A DNA stretch of 64,000 bases from the NCBI GenBank assembly GCA_965267605.1, contig OZ254088.1:248001-312000 (forward strand). The letters are read 5' to 3'. The position numbers and the translations under genes were made by a program. Shown here in pieces: positions 9,223 through 18,399 of the stretch (position 1 is its first letter; each line of letters opens with the position of its first letter). The notes under the pieces are model-generated. The model was not told the DNA's origin and searched no databases. It saw only the letters and a list, made by a program, of their open reading frames with translations. The stretch comes from G965267605 sp965267605 (GTDB lineage Bacteria; Bacteroidota; Bacteroidia; Flavobacteriales_E; Vicingaceae).

Positions 9223-10284
9223 ATGAGTAAGGTAGTCAGTGGAATACAGCAGGTAGGTATCGGAGTGTCGGATGTACACGAGGCCTGGAAGTGGTATCGA
9301 AGAAATTTGGGATTTGATGTGCCCGTCTTTGAAGAGGCTGCAGAAGCCGCTTTAATGACAAGGTATACGGGCAATGAGGTGCAGTCCAGACACGCAATTC
9401 TTGCGCTTAATCTTCAGGGTGGCGGAGGATTTGAAATTTGGCAGTATACCAGCCGAACTCCACAGGCAGCCAATTTTGAAATACAGGTTGGGGACTTGGG
9501 AGTAAATGTTTGCAGAGTGAAAGTTCCTGACATTACGATTGCTTACGAAGATCTTCGAAGGAAAGGTGTAGAGGTAATGGGAGAGGTGAGTTCAGACCCC
9601 GCTGGTAACAAACATTTCTTTCTAAAGGACCCGTATGGAAACCTGTTTGAAATTGCGCAGCAACAAGGAGGTTGGCTGAACGAGAATGGTAAGCCTTTCG
9701 GTGGAGTGGGAGGAGTTACGATCGGGGTATCTGATATAGAGCAGTCAAAGAAGCTTTACCAAGACATCCTGGGTTACAGTATGGAAGTATATGATGCGGA
9801 AGGAGAGTTCGATGACTTCAAGGTCTTACCGGGTGGTCAAGGTAGATTCCGAAGAGTGAAACTTGCTTTGCAGGAACCACTAAAAGGAAGATTTGCACCG
9901 TTGTTTGGTCCAACGAATATTGAATTGATTCAGGCGTTAGACAGGGCGCCCAATAAGCCATTTGAAGGCAGGTACTGGGGTGATCTCGGATACATACATG
10001 TATGCTTTGATATAGTTGGAATGGAGGATCTGAAGGCCGAATGTGAGGCCGCTGGATTTCCTTTTACCGTAAACAGCGACAATTCATTTGATATGGGTGA
10101 AGCCGCTGGGCACTTTTCATATATCGAGGATCCTGACGGCACGCTCATTGAGTTCGTTGAAACCCATAAGATTCCAATTGCTCAGAAATGGAACTGGTAT
10201 CTTGACCTGCGCAAAAAGCCAAGAGAAAAGCACCTACCCAAGTGGATTCTGAAGGCCATGGGAATGATGCGAGTTAAGGACTAA
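9223..10284 (+). CDS. Two-domain VOC (glyoxalase/dioxygenase-fold) protein
   Basis: A 353-residue protein with two vicinal-oxygen-chelate modules: residues about 5-145 (GIQQVGIGVSDVHEAWKWY ... FFLKDPYGNLFEI) and about 165-310 (GGVTIGVSDIEQSKKLY ... IEDPDGTLIEFVE). Each ends with the DP(Y/D)G(N/T)L(F/I)E signature carrying the last metal-ligand Glu. Members include extradiol dioxygenases and glyoxalases; the exact reaction here is unknown. The C-terminal 40 residues are basic and outside the fold. Its stop overlaps the stop of the convergent acyltransferase gene by 4 bases. Confidence 0.8.
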   Translation: MSKVVSGIQQVGIGVSDVHEAWKWYRRNLGFDVPVFEEAAEAALMTRYTGNEVQSRHAILALNLQGGGGFEIWQYTSRTPQAANFEIQVGDLGVNVCRVKVPDITIAYEDLRRKGVEVMGEVSSDPAGNKHFFLKDPYGNLFEIAQQQGGWLNENGKPFGGVGGVTIGVSDIEQSKKLYQDILGYSMEVYDAEGEFDDFKVLPGGQGRFRRVKLALQEPLKGRFAPLFGPTNIELIQALDRAPNKPFEGRYWGDLGYIHVCFDIVGMEDLKAECEAAGFPFTVNSDNSFDMGEAAGHFSYIEDPDGTLIEFVETHKIPIAQKWNWYLDLRKKPREKHLPKWILKAMGMMRVKD

Positions 10285-11549
10285 AGCTGATCCAGAATTC
10301 GCTTCCTGATCTCGATAAGTCGATTGAAGTCTTCAGGACTATTTCTTTTAATCCCGTTCATCTTCATTTTTCGTTTGATTGCTCTCCACATGGGTGAGCT
10401 GTACAAGAACATCACTCTGGAGAAGAGCAGGCCGAATGCCATCGCGAGTCCGAGCCAGCCAAATATGATAGTCAAAGGTATGGTCGCAATTGCCAGGAAA
10501 ATGGGGTAGAGAAAACCGATTGACCCTAACCGGATGGAGGGTTTAAATTCCTTGCCCTTAACCTTGTTCATGATGTGTGCAGCCCACACGTCAGCTAAAC
10601 TGAAATACAGCCATCCAGGAATTGCAACAATTCCCAGAACAACGGCAGGTAGTATAAGTGCCAGGCTCCTGTTATGTTCGCGAACACAATCAACATGAAC
10701 ATCATGTTTGTCAAGGATCTCTTGAGCTTCGGTTACTATATCTGTTAGTGTATCCGGTTTGTCTTCATTCGCAATGCTACGAGCAAGGTTGCCAACCTTT
10801 TTTTCACGCTGGTAATACTTGTGATTGCGAATTATGAACGGTGAAATGGGGTCGTGATAACGTACAAGTCTTGTTGCAGTTTCAGCTACTTTCTCAAGCT
10901 CTTTTGGTAGCGAAACGATCAATGGATCCAAAGCTGCCTGAATATCTTTTGTCAAGTGGTTGATCGCACGAGCCTTTGTGTCCTTGTACTCCTGCCAGTA
11001 GTCCTTAACACTGATGCAATCACCATATACGATGAATACATCTTCCTGATTGTCCAATGGCCCAGTATAGGTAAGCCCTACCGGAAATATTTGCAGATCG
11101 ATATCTGCTTCCTCCAAAAACTGGAATGCCATTCTGGCTGTGCCCTTCCGAACGGGTCTTAGTCGCTTTTCCTGAATGCAATCCCCTTCCGGAAAAATGA
11201 CTACGTATTGACTCTTCTTAAGGCATTCAAGTGTAGACTTAAAGGTTTGATCGTTCAACTCTGCAAGAAGTTTCATATCCGGTTCTTCCAGGTCACGCGC
11301 CCTATAGATTGGGATCTGATTAAGTCTTGTTAGAATATACCTTGCCAGTGGCTTTTTAAAGATATCTCCCCTTACAAGGAAGTTGGCCCTTCGGTGCATC
11401 ATAGCTGCTGCAATGATGATAGGGTCTGTAAATGCACTTTGGTGATTGGATACCAATAAAGTTGGCTTATGGAAGAGCTCCTTTTGCTTATCAAGGAAGT
11501 GCATGTGGCGGAACCACGAGCGATATGCAGTGAGGGAAACATACTTCAC
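10281..11549 (-). CDS. PlsC-like 1-acyl-sn-glycerol-3-phosphate acyltransferase
   Basis: Lysophospholipid acyltransferase superfamily. The NHxxxxD catalytic motif (SNHQSAFTDP) and the substrate-binding EG motif (FPEGDCI) are clear. After about 250 residues the protein continues with a helical segment and two or three membrane spans (LALILPAVVLGIVAIPGWLYF; FLAIATIPLTIIFGWLGLAMAFGLLF), an extension beyond minimal PlsC; 422 residues in all. The frame is open up to a TTG at 11609, but a perfect -7 box on this strand (11594-11601) lies inside that extension, so I place the start at the GTG at 11549. The family product is phosphatidate or a related lipid. Confidence 0.85.
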   Translation of the reverse strand: MKYVSLTAYRSWFRHMHFLDKQKELFHKPTLLVSNHQSAFTDPIIIAAAMMHRRANFLVRGDIFKKPLARYILTRLNQIPIYRARDLEEPDMKLLAELNDQTFKSTLECLKKSQYVVIFPEGDCIQEKRLRPVRKGTARMAFQFLEEADIDLQIFPVGLTYTGPLDNQEDVFIVYGDCISVKDYWQEYKDTKARAINHLTKDIQAALDPLIVSLPKELEKVAETATRLVRYHDPISPFIIRNHKYYQREKKVGNLARSIANEDKPDTLTDIVTEAQEILDKHDVHVDCVREHNRSLALILPAVVLGIVAIPGWLYFSLADVWAAHIMNKVKGKEFKPSIRLGSIGFLYPIFLAIATIPLTIIFGWLGLAMAFGLLFSRVMFLYSSPMWRAIKRKMKMNGIKRNSPEDFNRLIEIRKRILDQL

Positions 11550-11593
11550 TGTCGAATACGCTATGAAATGGGCAGGTCGCAAAGCTGAGGCTA

Positions 11594-11601
11594 CAAAGAT
11601 A
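11594..11601 (-). promoter_or_regulatory. -7 box (TATCTTTG) for the PlsC-like gene
   Basis: Perfect TAnnTTTG on the minus strand. Transcription would begin near 11588, which argues against the TTG at 11609 and for a start downstream, such as GTG 11549. Confidence 0.55.
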
Positions 11602-11643
11602 GCGGCCAAATTTATTTACTTTTATCAACCCAAAAAGGAAGCA

Positions 11644-14043
11644 ATGAAGATATCTTTCAATTGGTTGTCGGAATACTTGTCCAAAGACGTGAAAGTAGAG
11701 GATGCCGTGGACATTCTTACAGCCACTGGTTTGGAAGTTGATGGAGTGGAGGAGGTCTCTTCAGTGAAAGGAGGATTAACCGGACTGATCATTGGTGAGG
11801 TGTTGACTAAAGAGAAGCACCCGGATGCAGATCGGTTGAGTGTTACTACGGTGAATGTGAACAACGGTGAAGCGTTGCAGATCGTTTGCGGTGCACCCAA
11901 TGTGGAGGCTGGTCAGAAAGTAGTGGTAGCTCCCGTGGGTTGTACCATTCATCCACTCTCAGGCGATCCTTTTGAAATCGGAAAAGCAAAGATTCGAGGC
12001 GTTGAATCAAGAGGTATGATCTGCGCGGAAGATGAGATTGGTCTTGGAGAATCTCATGACGGCATCATGGTGTTGCCTGAAGATGCTGTTCCCGGTACAA
12101 TGGCCAGCGAGTATTTCAATGTTTCCTCAGACCATGTGATTGAAATAGCACTTACGCCTAACCGTACGGATGCCATGGGGCATATTGGTGTGGCCAGAGA
12201 TCTTGTTGCATACAAGGCAATGAACGATCAGTTTGAGCTGAAGACTAGCAAGCCTGCGAATCCGGCATACACAGATGAGGCAGCTGTTAAACTGACCATT
12301 GAAGATGGTGAGGCGTGTCCGAGGTATTCTGGTGTAGAGATCAAAGGTATTGAGGTGAAGGAATCTCCTGAATGGCTGAGAGCCCGATTGAGCAATATTG
12401 GGTTGACAACTATCAATAACGTGGTGGATGTTACAAACTACGTGCTCATGGAGTATGGACATCCGCTGCACGCTTTCGATCTGGATAAGATTGGGGGCGG
12501 AGAAGTACGTGTTAGAAAGGCATCTTCCGGTGAGAAATTTGTCACCCTGGATGACGTTGAAAGAACATTGAATGAAGAGGACCTGGTAATAGCTGATGCC
12601 AATGAGCCAATGTGCATTGCCGGGGTTTTTGGAGGAAGCAAGTCCGGTATTTCAGATGGTACTACATCGGTTTTTCTGGAAAGTGCATGTTTTGATCCTG
12701 CTACGGTAAGAAAGACAGCCAAACGGTTTGGCTTGAACACGGACGCATCCTACAGGTTTGAAAGAGGTGTTGATCGGGAAGCTACGGTTGAGGTCCTGGA
12801 AAGGGCAGTGGAGCTGATCCTGGAAGTAGCTGGTGGAGCTGTGGCATCCAAACTTCATGACGAGTTTCCTGTGAAGAAGGAGAAAACTGTCATTCAGGTT
12901 GATTACGTAGCATTTGATACGCTGATAGGAATTGAGATCGACAGAGGTTTGATCGTTTCGATCCTTGAGTCACTGGAGTTTGAGGTTACTGAAAGTGGGA
13001 ACGGAATAGAAGTAGTTGTGCCTGGAAACAGATTGGACGTTACTCGTGCCTGTGATGTGATAGAGGAAGTAATTCGTATCTATGGATTTGATAACGTACC
13101 AATGTCTGAGCGTGTTTCATTTCCGTTGGGAAGTGGAGGGATAAGTGCTCAGGAGGAATTGAAGCGGGGTGTATCTACTTTGCTCTCGGATCAGGGGTAC
13201 AATGAGGCGGTGAACATTTCATTAACACACTCATCGCATACCAGCGAACAAGCGGTTCCCATTGAGAATCCGATCAGCTCCGATTTGGATGTACTGCGAA
13301 CTGATATGCTCTCAAGTGCCCTGCAGGTGGTTGCACATAATGTAAACCATAACCAGGCTGATGTACAGTTTTATGAATTCGGTAGAACATATACCAAATC
13401 TGGTGAGGGGTATGATGAGCAGCACTGGCTAACCTTGTTTGGCTCTGGATTAAGATCCCCTGAGGGATGGCGCACGGATGAAGCACAAAAGGATCTTTTT
13501 GACTGGAAAGGAATTGTGTCTGCCGTTGTGGGTAGAACAACGAGTGCCAATTTGAAATGGAAATTGAGCGAAGACGCTCGTTTTGATATGGCGTTGGAGG
13601 TTAGCGTTAAGAAGAATGTAGTTGGAACCGTTGGTTTGGTTCAAAAGAAGCTTGCTGCTACGTTTGGTATTAAGGAGGCTGAAGTGTGGTACGCGGAGTT
13701 AAACTGGAATGTACTCAATGAACTTGGCCTTTCTAAAGGTTCATTGGACGTTCAGGAAATCTCCAGGTATCCAAAAATGAGAAGAGACCTTGCCATCCTT
13801 ATTGAAGCTACCAAGCAATTTGGTGAGGTAGTAAAGATGATCAACGGACTTCAGCCTGCTCATCTGCAGGAGATCGATGTGTTTGACGTCTACACTGGCA
13901 AGGGTGTGCCAGAAGGCAAGAAATCATACGCGCTTTCTTTCATTTATGGTAATGACGAGCGTACGTTGACTGACGCTGAGGTGGATGAGCAAATGGATAA
14001 GATCATCGCCAAGGTTCAGGATGCCGGTTGGTCGATCCGGTAA
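11644..14043 (+). CDS. pheT: Phenylalanine-tRNA ligase beta subunit
   Basis: Beta chain of the (alpha-beta)2 PheRS that charges tRNA-Phe and edits mischarged tyrosine. The 799 residues begin MKISFNWLSEYL, the standard PheT N terminus. An EMAP-type tRNA-binding domain follows (about 42-150: GEVLTKEKHPDADRLSV ... IVCGAPNV), then the B3/B4 editing region (DASYRFERGVD), B5, the core, and a C-terminal anticodon-binding FDX-ACB domain (RYPKMRRDLAIL ... SFIYGNDERTLTDAEV). The frame extends upstream into the divergent acyltransferase gene, but the ATG at 11644 matches the family N terminus and follows an AAAAAGGAAGCA leader. pheS is not in the window. Confidence 0.97.
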   Translation: MKISFNWLSEYLSKDVKVEDAVDILTATGLEVDGVEEVSSVKGGLTGLIIGEVLTKEKHPDADRLSVTTVNVNNGEALQIVCGAPNVEAGQKVVVAPVGCTIHPLSGDPFEIGKAKIRGVESRGMICAEDEIGLGESHDGIMVLPEDAVPGTMASEYFNVSSDHVIEIALTPNRTDAMGHIGVARDLVAYKAMNDQFELKTSKPANPAYTDEAAVKLTIEDGEACPRYSGVEIKGIEVKESPEWLRARLSNIGLTTINNVVDVTNYVLMEYGHPLHAFDLDKIGGGEVRVRKASSGEKFVTLDDVERTLNEEDLVIADANEPMCIAGVFGGSKSGISDGTTSVFLESACFDPATVRKTAKRFGLNTDASYRFERGVDREATVEVLERAVELILEVAGGAVASKLHDEFPVKKEKTVIQVDYVAFDTLIGIEIDRGLIVSILESLEFEVTESGNGIEVVVPGNRLDVTRACDVIEEVIRIYGFDNVPMSERVSFPLGSGGISAQEELKRGVSTLLSDQGYNEAVNISLTHSSHTSEQAVPIENPISSDLDVLRTDMLSSALQVVAHNVNHNQADVQFYEFGRTYTKSGEGYDEQHWLTLFGSGLRSPEGWRTDEAQKDLFDWKGIVSAVVGRTTSANLKWKLSEDARFDMALEVSVKKNVVGTVGLVQKKLAATFGIKEAEVWYAELNWNVLNELGLSKGSLDVQEISRYPKMRRDLAILIEATKQFGEVVKMINGLQPAHLQEIDVFDVYTGKGVPEGKKSYALSFIYGNDERTLTDAEVDEQMDKIIAKVQDAGWSIR

Positions 14044-14070
14044 GAAAACAACAAGAAATATATGTAAACA

Positions 14071-14098
14071 AGAAAGCCGCCCATTGGGCGGCTTTCTC
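14071..14098. terminator. Bidirectional intrinsic terminator between pheT and the T9SS cargo gene
   Basis: Perfect 12-bp stem (AGAAAGCCGCCC / GGGCGGCTTTCT) with a 3-base ATT loop between convergent genes. Pyrimidine/T-rich tracts follow on both strands, so it can serve both directions. Confidence 0.85.
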
Positions 14099-14120
14099 TA
14101 TATCAGATTAATCCTGATTA

Positions 14121-16082
14121 CTATCTCGTCAGAATCACTTTTTCAGTGAACGTTTCATCGTTAGCTTTCACTTTGATGAAGTATGCACCAGTTGCCTGGC
14201 TTCCAAGATCGATAACAGTTCTGTTACCGTTAACAGATCTGTTAGAAACAACGTTTCCAATAATATCGAACACGGTTACTTGCATTGAAGCAACACTGCT
14301 AAGCTGAACGTTAACTAAACCATTGGATGGGTTAGGATATACGTCCATGTTCACATTGCTACTAGCTTTCTCGTCTACACTTGCAGGCCAGAAGTCTGCA
14401 TCCTCAAAACCAGCTCCTTTCAGATAGTAATACTGAGGAGGGTTCAGCGCATTCGTTTCGTCTGGATCAGCGTAAACAATCGGTAGCTCATATTTCGGAC
14501 CACTACCGTTGTCTTTCACTACATGCGAAAGTGTTGCGTAGAAAGATGTATAGTTTGCACCAGTACCATTTGAGAAGTTTCTCAATGGAGTTCTGTCTGT
14601 GCTGTTAACATCGTAACCAGCTCCCCAAACATCAGGAAGGTCGTTCCATGAAGTTTGGTTGTTAGGGTTAGTACCAGCAACAAGTGGGTCAGTAGTAACC
14701 CAGGTGAAGAACACTTTGTCTCCAGATTGGTTACGACCACACTGTGGACGGCAAGTAACAGCAACGTTACCAGAAGAACTTGGAATTTCGAAATCAGATA
14801 GAATTCTAAGTGAATCTACCATGTGTACATTCCAGTTCGCACCTGTTGTATAACAGTGGAAAAGGAACTTATATCCGAAGTAAGTAAATGCTAGAGAATC
14901 CTGATGCAATGAAGAACCAGATTGGATCTCAGCGAAAATGTGAAGGTCTCCGTTTTGGTCAACTACCATGTCATACTCAGAGAAGAAAGGTCTGTGGTTC
15001 GTAGAACCCAGGTAAGGACCAGTCAGGTACGAAGTAATAACACTGTTGTTAACGAAATCGTAGCTAGTCTCCTGAGCCCATGAAGTACCACCATTGGTAG
15101 TTTTCCATACGATTGGACGTGGAGCATTAGTAAGACCATCATTAGGTACACCCATTGCTACCATGTAACCAGTTTGTCCGTTAGGAGCAAACGCAATGTT
15201 ATAACCACCGAAGAAGAAATCTTCCATGGTACCATTGTTGTTGAACTGATCCCAGTTTGGAGAAATTGTCTGATCCAAAGTCCAGTCAAAGTTCTTGTTA
15301 GTAGCGTTGAACGTAGCAGACCATAAGTGAAGGTCTCTGTAGTTAATTGTATCTCTTGCAGGGTTATTAGCATCCCCGTTGTAGATTGTACTTACAGAGT
15401 GACCTACACCTTGATCGGTGAAGTTCAAACCATATGGGTGGAAATCGATAGAATCACCAGGAGTAGTAAGAATGATGCTCTCACTAACATCAGTTGTTCC
15501 ATCAAGTTTCACAGAATGCTGACCGATGTATCCCCACTGTGGTCCGTTTGTAAGAACCGGTGGGTTAGCAACGATGTATGCATTGTTTGTGTCTGTGTTA
15601 GAAGTTGGATTGTAGATACCCACTGAAGGATAACGACAAGCACCTCTACCACCAGAAGGAGGGGCAGCTGTATAACCTGGGTTAAATGGACCTCTATCTA
15701 GAGCCCAGCTGAAACCGCCATCTGTAGAAATATCATAGTTCAAAGTACCTGAATTAGTACCCTGAGACTGATAGTTCCTGTGAACAAATACGATTGTGTT
15801 CAGATCCTGGTTGTAAGCAACCTGGTTCTGACCGTTTAACAGACAAGAGAAGATGTTGGCACTCTGACCAATAGCAATCGGAGTAGCAACAGCGATCTTA
15901 TCTCCATTGTTGTGTACCGAAGGAATTTCCGGCTCACTTGTCTGACCAGTAAATACGTACTGGTGATCGTCAGCATTCTGTGGAGCGTTCGCTGGCTTGT
16001 ACTGATGCACCTGATTCTGCACCTGTGCAACGCCTGCCATAGCTACCATCCATGCTGACGCAAGAAGTAGACATTTTTTCAT
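14121..16082 (-). CDS. Secreted T9SS cargo protein with Asp-box (sialidase-type propeller) motifs and type A sorting domain
   Basis: 653 residues. The signal peptide is MKKCLLLASAWMVAMAGVAQ. The C-terminal about 75 residues form a T9SS type A sorting domain, starting DVYPNPSNG and ending with the YFIKVKANDETFTEKVILTR pattern. In between lie two Asp-box-like motifs, STDGGFSW (near residue 120) and TTNGGTSW (near 325), the turn found in sialidase/BNR beta-propellers. Many codons for Tyr, Phe and Asn end in C, hinting at strong expression. Substrate unknown; it could be an adhesin rather than an enzyme because no sialidase catalytic set is recognisable. PorU and PorV at the window start would process it. 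Confidence 0.82.
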   Translation of the reverse strand: MKKCLLLASAWMVAMAGVAQVQNQVHQYKPANAPQNADDHQYVFTGQTSEPEIPSVHNNGDKIAVATPIAIGQSANIFSCLLNGQNQVAYNQDLNTIVFVHRNYQSQGTNSGTLNYDISTDGGFSWALDRGPFNPGYTAAPPSGGRGACRYPSVGIYNPTSNTDTNNAYIVANPPVLTNGPQWGYIGQHSVKLDGTTDVSESIILTTPGDSIDFHPYGLNFTDQGVGHSVSTIYNGDANNPARDTINYRDLHLWSATFNATNKNFDWTLDQTISPNWDQFNNNGTMEDFFFGGYNIAFAPNGQTGYMVAMGVPNDGLTNAPRPIVWKTTNGGTSWAQETSYDFVNNSVITSYLTGPYLGSTNHRPFFSEYDMVVDQNGDLHIFAEIQSGSSLHQDSLAFTYFGYKFLFHCYTTGANWNVHMVDSLRILSDFEIPSSSGNVAVTCRPQCGRNQSGDKVFFTWVTTDPLVAGTNPNNQTSWNDLPDVWGAGYDVNSTDRTPLRNFSNGTGANYTSFYATLSHVVKDNGSGPKYELPIVYADPDETNALNPPQYYYLKGAGFEDADFWPASVDEKASSNVNMDVYPNPSNGLVNVQLSSVASMQVTVFDIIGNVVSNRSVNGNRTVIDLGSQATGAYFIKVKANDETFTEKVILTR

Positions 16083-16119
16083 AATCAGGAGTTTAATTTG
16101 CGATTTAGATTACAAGCAA

Positions 16120-16127
16120 CGAAGATA
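16120..16127 (-). promoter_or_regulatory. -7 box (TATCTTCG) of the T9SS cargo gene
   Basis: TAnnTTCG on the minus strand, 37 bases before the start. It separates this gene from hutU upstream; no clear hutU terminator is seen in the 16083-16198 gap. Confidence 0.45.
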
Positions 16128-16198
16128 CGCATTTATCGATAAAATAGTGTCATTCGTGCGTCTCTGAGAAGGAAAGGTAGAAATGAGTCAAGGAACGG

Positions 16199-18181
16199 TT
16201 AAAAATGACCAGTAATGTGTTCATCTTCCGGGATTTCCGGTAGTGTGACCTTGAGCTCTGAGTTTGCTTCCATGGCGCGCTCAATAGCGAACCTTGCTTC
16301 TGGGTTTCGGGCCCAACTTCTTCTCGCAATTCCGTTGTTTACATCCCAGTGTAGCATCCGCTCCAATCGTGTGTCTGCTTCCACACTTCCATCAAGCAAC
16401 ATTCCAAATCCTCCATTGATGACCTCCCCCCAGCCAACGCCTCCTCCGTTGTGGATGGAAACCCATGTGGCACCTCTGAAAGAATCGCCAATTACATTAT
16501 GGATAGCCATGTCTGCAGTAAATTGAGACCCATCATAAATGTTAGATGTTTCTCTATAAGGTGAATCTGTTCCCGAAACATCATGGTGATCCCGCCCTAG
16601 AACTACAGGACCAATCTCTCCACGCTTAATGGCTTCGTTGAAGGTACGTGCAATGGCAATTCGCCCATCAGCATCAGCATAAAGAATCCGTGCCTGTGAA
16701 CCAACTACCAGCTTATTTTCTCGAGCACCAGTGATCCACTGGATATTGTCTTGCATCTGCTGTTGAATCTCAGAAGGGGCGTTATTCATGAGTTTTTCAA
16801 GAACTTCACAGGCCATTGCGTCCGTCTTGGCAAGATCCTCTGGATCTCCCGAAGTGCATACCCAACGGAAAGGACCAAAACCGTAATCAAAGCACATGGG
16901 CCCCATGATGTCCTGCACATAAGATGGGTATCGGAATTCATTTCCATTCATAATATCGGCACCTGCCCTTGAGGCTTCAAGCAAGAAAGCGTTTCCGTAA
17001 TCAAAGAAATATGTGCCCTTATCTGCGTGCGCATTGATGGCAGCAGCATGACGTACGAGGGTTTTCTGAACTTCCGATTTGAAACGTTCAGGATCGTTGG
17101 TCATCATTTCATTTGATTCCTCAACGCTATAACCTACAGGGTAGTAGCCACCAGCCCACGGGTTGTGCAATGAGGTTTGATCAGACCCGAGATCAATATG
17201 AATGTTGCGCTCCAGGAAATGCTCCCACACATCCACTACATTTCCGTCATAAGCGATGGAAACTACTTCCCCATTCTCCTTGGCTTGCTTCACCCTTGCA
17301 GTAAGTTCTTCTAGGTCAGCAAATACCTCGTCCACCCAACCTTGTTCATGTCTTTTATAGGTCGCCTTCGGGTTAACCTCAGCGATTACTGAAACGCACC
17401 CGGCTATATTTCCCGCTTTCGGTTGGGCACCACTCATACCACCTAAACCACTGGAAACAAATAGTTTACCTGTAATATCCTCACCTATTTTTCTGCTGGC
17501 GTTCAATACAGTGATGGTGGTTCCATGGACTATTCCCTGCGGTCCAATGTACATGTAGGATCCAGCGGTCATCTGCCCATATTGAGTAACACCGAGCGCG
17601 TTAAATCTCTCCCAATCATCTTGGGAGGAGTAGTTAGGTATCATCATTCCGTTGGTAACAACCACCCGCGGGGCTTCCTTATGCGAAGGAAACAGACCAA
17701 GCGGATGGCCAGAATACATCACCAATGTTTGCGTGTCGGACATTTCTGCCAGGTATTGCATGGTAAGTCTGTATTGAGCCCAATTCTGGAATACAGCACC
17801 ATTACCACCATAAGTGATTAACTCATAAGGATGTTGTGCAATAGCATGATCAAGGTTGTTCTGGATCATCACCATAATTGCGGCCGCTTGTTGACAATTG
17901 GTTTTATACGCTTCTATCGGCCGGGCAGAGATTTTGTGTTCAGGCATATACCGGAACATGTAAATCCTCCCATACGTCTTTAGCTCCTCCGCAAACTCAG
18001 GCGCTAACGAAGCGTGAAGCTCTTTTGGAATGTACCGTAAGGCATTTTTTAACGCCAGTTCTTTCTCTTTCGCAGTGAGGATATCCTTTCTTTTTGGCGC
18101 CCTATTTACGCCTTCTTCAAAAGGTTTGATTTCCGGTAGACCAACGCCAATACCTTGCTTTATTTCATCAAAAAAGTTCAT
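16199..18181 (-). CDS. hutU: Urocanate hydratase
   Basis: Second step of histidine breakdown: urocanate plus water to 4-imidazolone-5-propanoate, using tightly bound NAD+. The 660-residue sequence matches the family throughout: ELITYGGNGAVFQNWAQY, YSGHPLGLFPSHKEAP, MTAGSYMYIGPQGIVHGTT, the NAD-site region SSGLGGMSGAQPKA, and QARILYADADGRI. It is the longer form, around 660 rather than 560 residues. No other hut gene (hutH, hutI, hutG) is adjacent. Its start overlaps the stop of the upstream DUF5522 gene (ATGA), so the two are probably translated together. Confidence 0.97.
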   Translation of the reverse strand: MNFFDEIKQGIGVGLPEIKPFEEGVNRAPKRKDILTAKEKELALKNALRYIPKELHASLAPEFAEELKTYGRIYMFRYMPEHKISARPIEAYKTNCQQAAAIMVMIQNNLDHAIAQHPYELITYGGNGAVFQNWAQYRLTMQYLAEMSDTQTLVMYSGHPLGLFPSHKEAPRVVVTNGMMIPNYSSQDDWERFNALGVTQYGQMTAGSYMYIGPQGIVHGTTITVLNASRKIGEDITGKLFVSSGLGGMSGAQPKAGNIAGCVSVIAEVNPKATYKRHEQGWVDEVFADLEELTARVKQAKENGEVVSIAYDGNVVDVWEHFLERNIHIDLGSDQTSLHNPWAGGYYPVGYSVEESNEMMTNDPERFKSEVQKTLVRHAAAINAHADKGTYFFDYGNAFLLEASRAGADIMNGNEFRYPSYVQDIMGPMCFDYGFGPFRWVCTSGDPEDLAKTDAMACEVLEKLMNNAPSEIQQQMQDNIQWITGARENKLVVGSQARILYADADGRIAIARTFNEAIKRGEIGPVVLGRDHHDVSGTDSPYRETSNIYDGSQFTADMAIHNVIGDSFRGATWVSIHNGGGVGWGEVINGGFGMLLDGSVEADTRLERMLHWDVNNGIARRSWARNPEARFAIERAMEANSELKVTLPEIPEDEHITGHF

Positions 18182-18381
18182 GCCTTTTCATTTTCGAATC
18201 GCCCTGTTTTGGGATCAAACCCGTAAGGACAATGCCTGCAACCGCTTTTACAACAATACCCTCTTTTCAGCAGGTATTTCTCTGTGAACACGATGTATCC
18301 CTCATCGCTTAAGTAGTATTCATCTTCTTCAAGGTCACCACGCTTTCCAAATCCAGACAAATCATCGCTACCTTCGTTCAT
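18178..18381 (-). CDS. Small Cys-rich DUF5522 protein
   Basis: 67 residues starting at ATG 18381 (MNEGSDDL). The signature CCxSGCRHCPYG near the C terminus, preceded by YLSDEGYIVFTEKYLLKRG, identifies the DUF5522 family, whose function is not known; the four cysteines suggest a metal site. A longer frame to 18426 exists, but it would run across the divergent gene's start and its promoter. It overlaps hutU by 4 bases (ATGA). The short distance to the divergent PLP-enzyme gene (18 bases) means the two promoters overlap. Confidence 0.8.
   Translation of the reverse strand: MNEGSDDLSGFGKRGDLEEDEYYLSDEGYIVFTEKYLLKRGYCCKSGCRHCPYGFDPKTGRFENEKA
18369..18376 (+). promoter_or_regulatory. -7 box (TACCTTCG) of the ACC-deaminase-like gene
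   Basis: TAnnTTCG, 23 bases before the start. It lies within the first codons of the divergent DUF5522 gene, so transcription of the two may interfere. Confidence 0.45.
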
Positions 18382-18399
18382 GTTCCGAAATAACGGAAA

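Noticed and set aside
11446..11643. Extended N terminus of pheT
   Set aside because: The upstream extension runs antisense through the acyltransferase gene and does not match the family; ATG 11644 gives the standard PheT N terminus.
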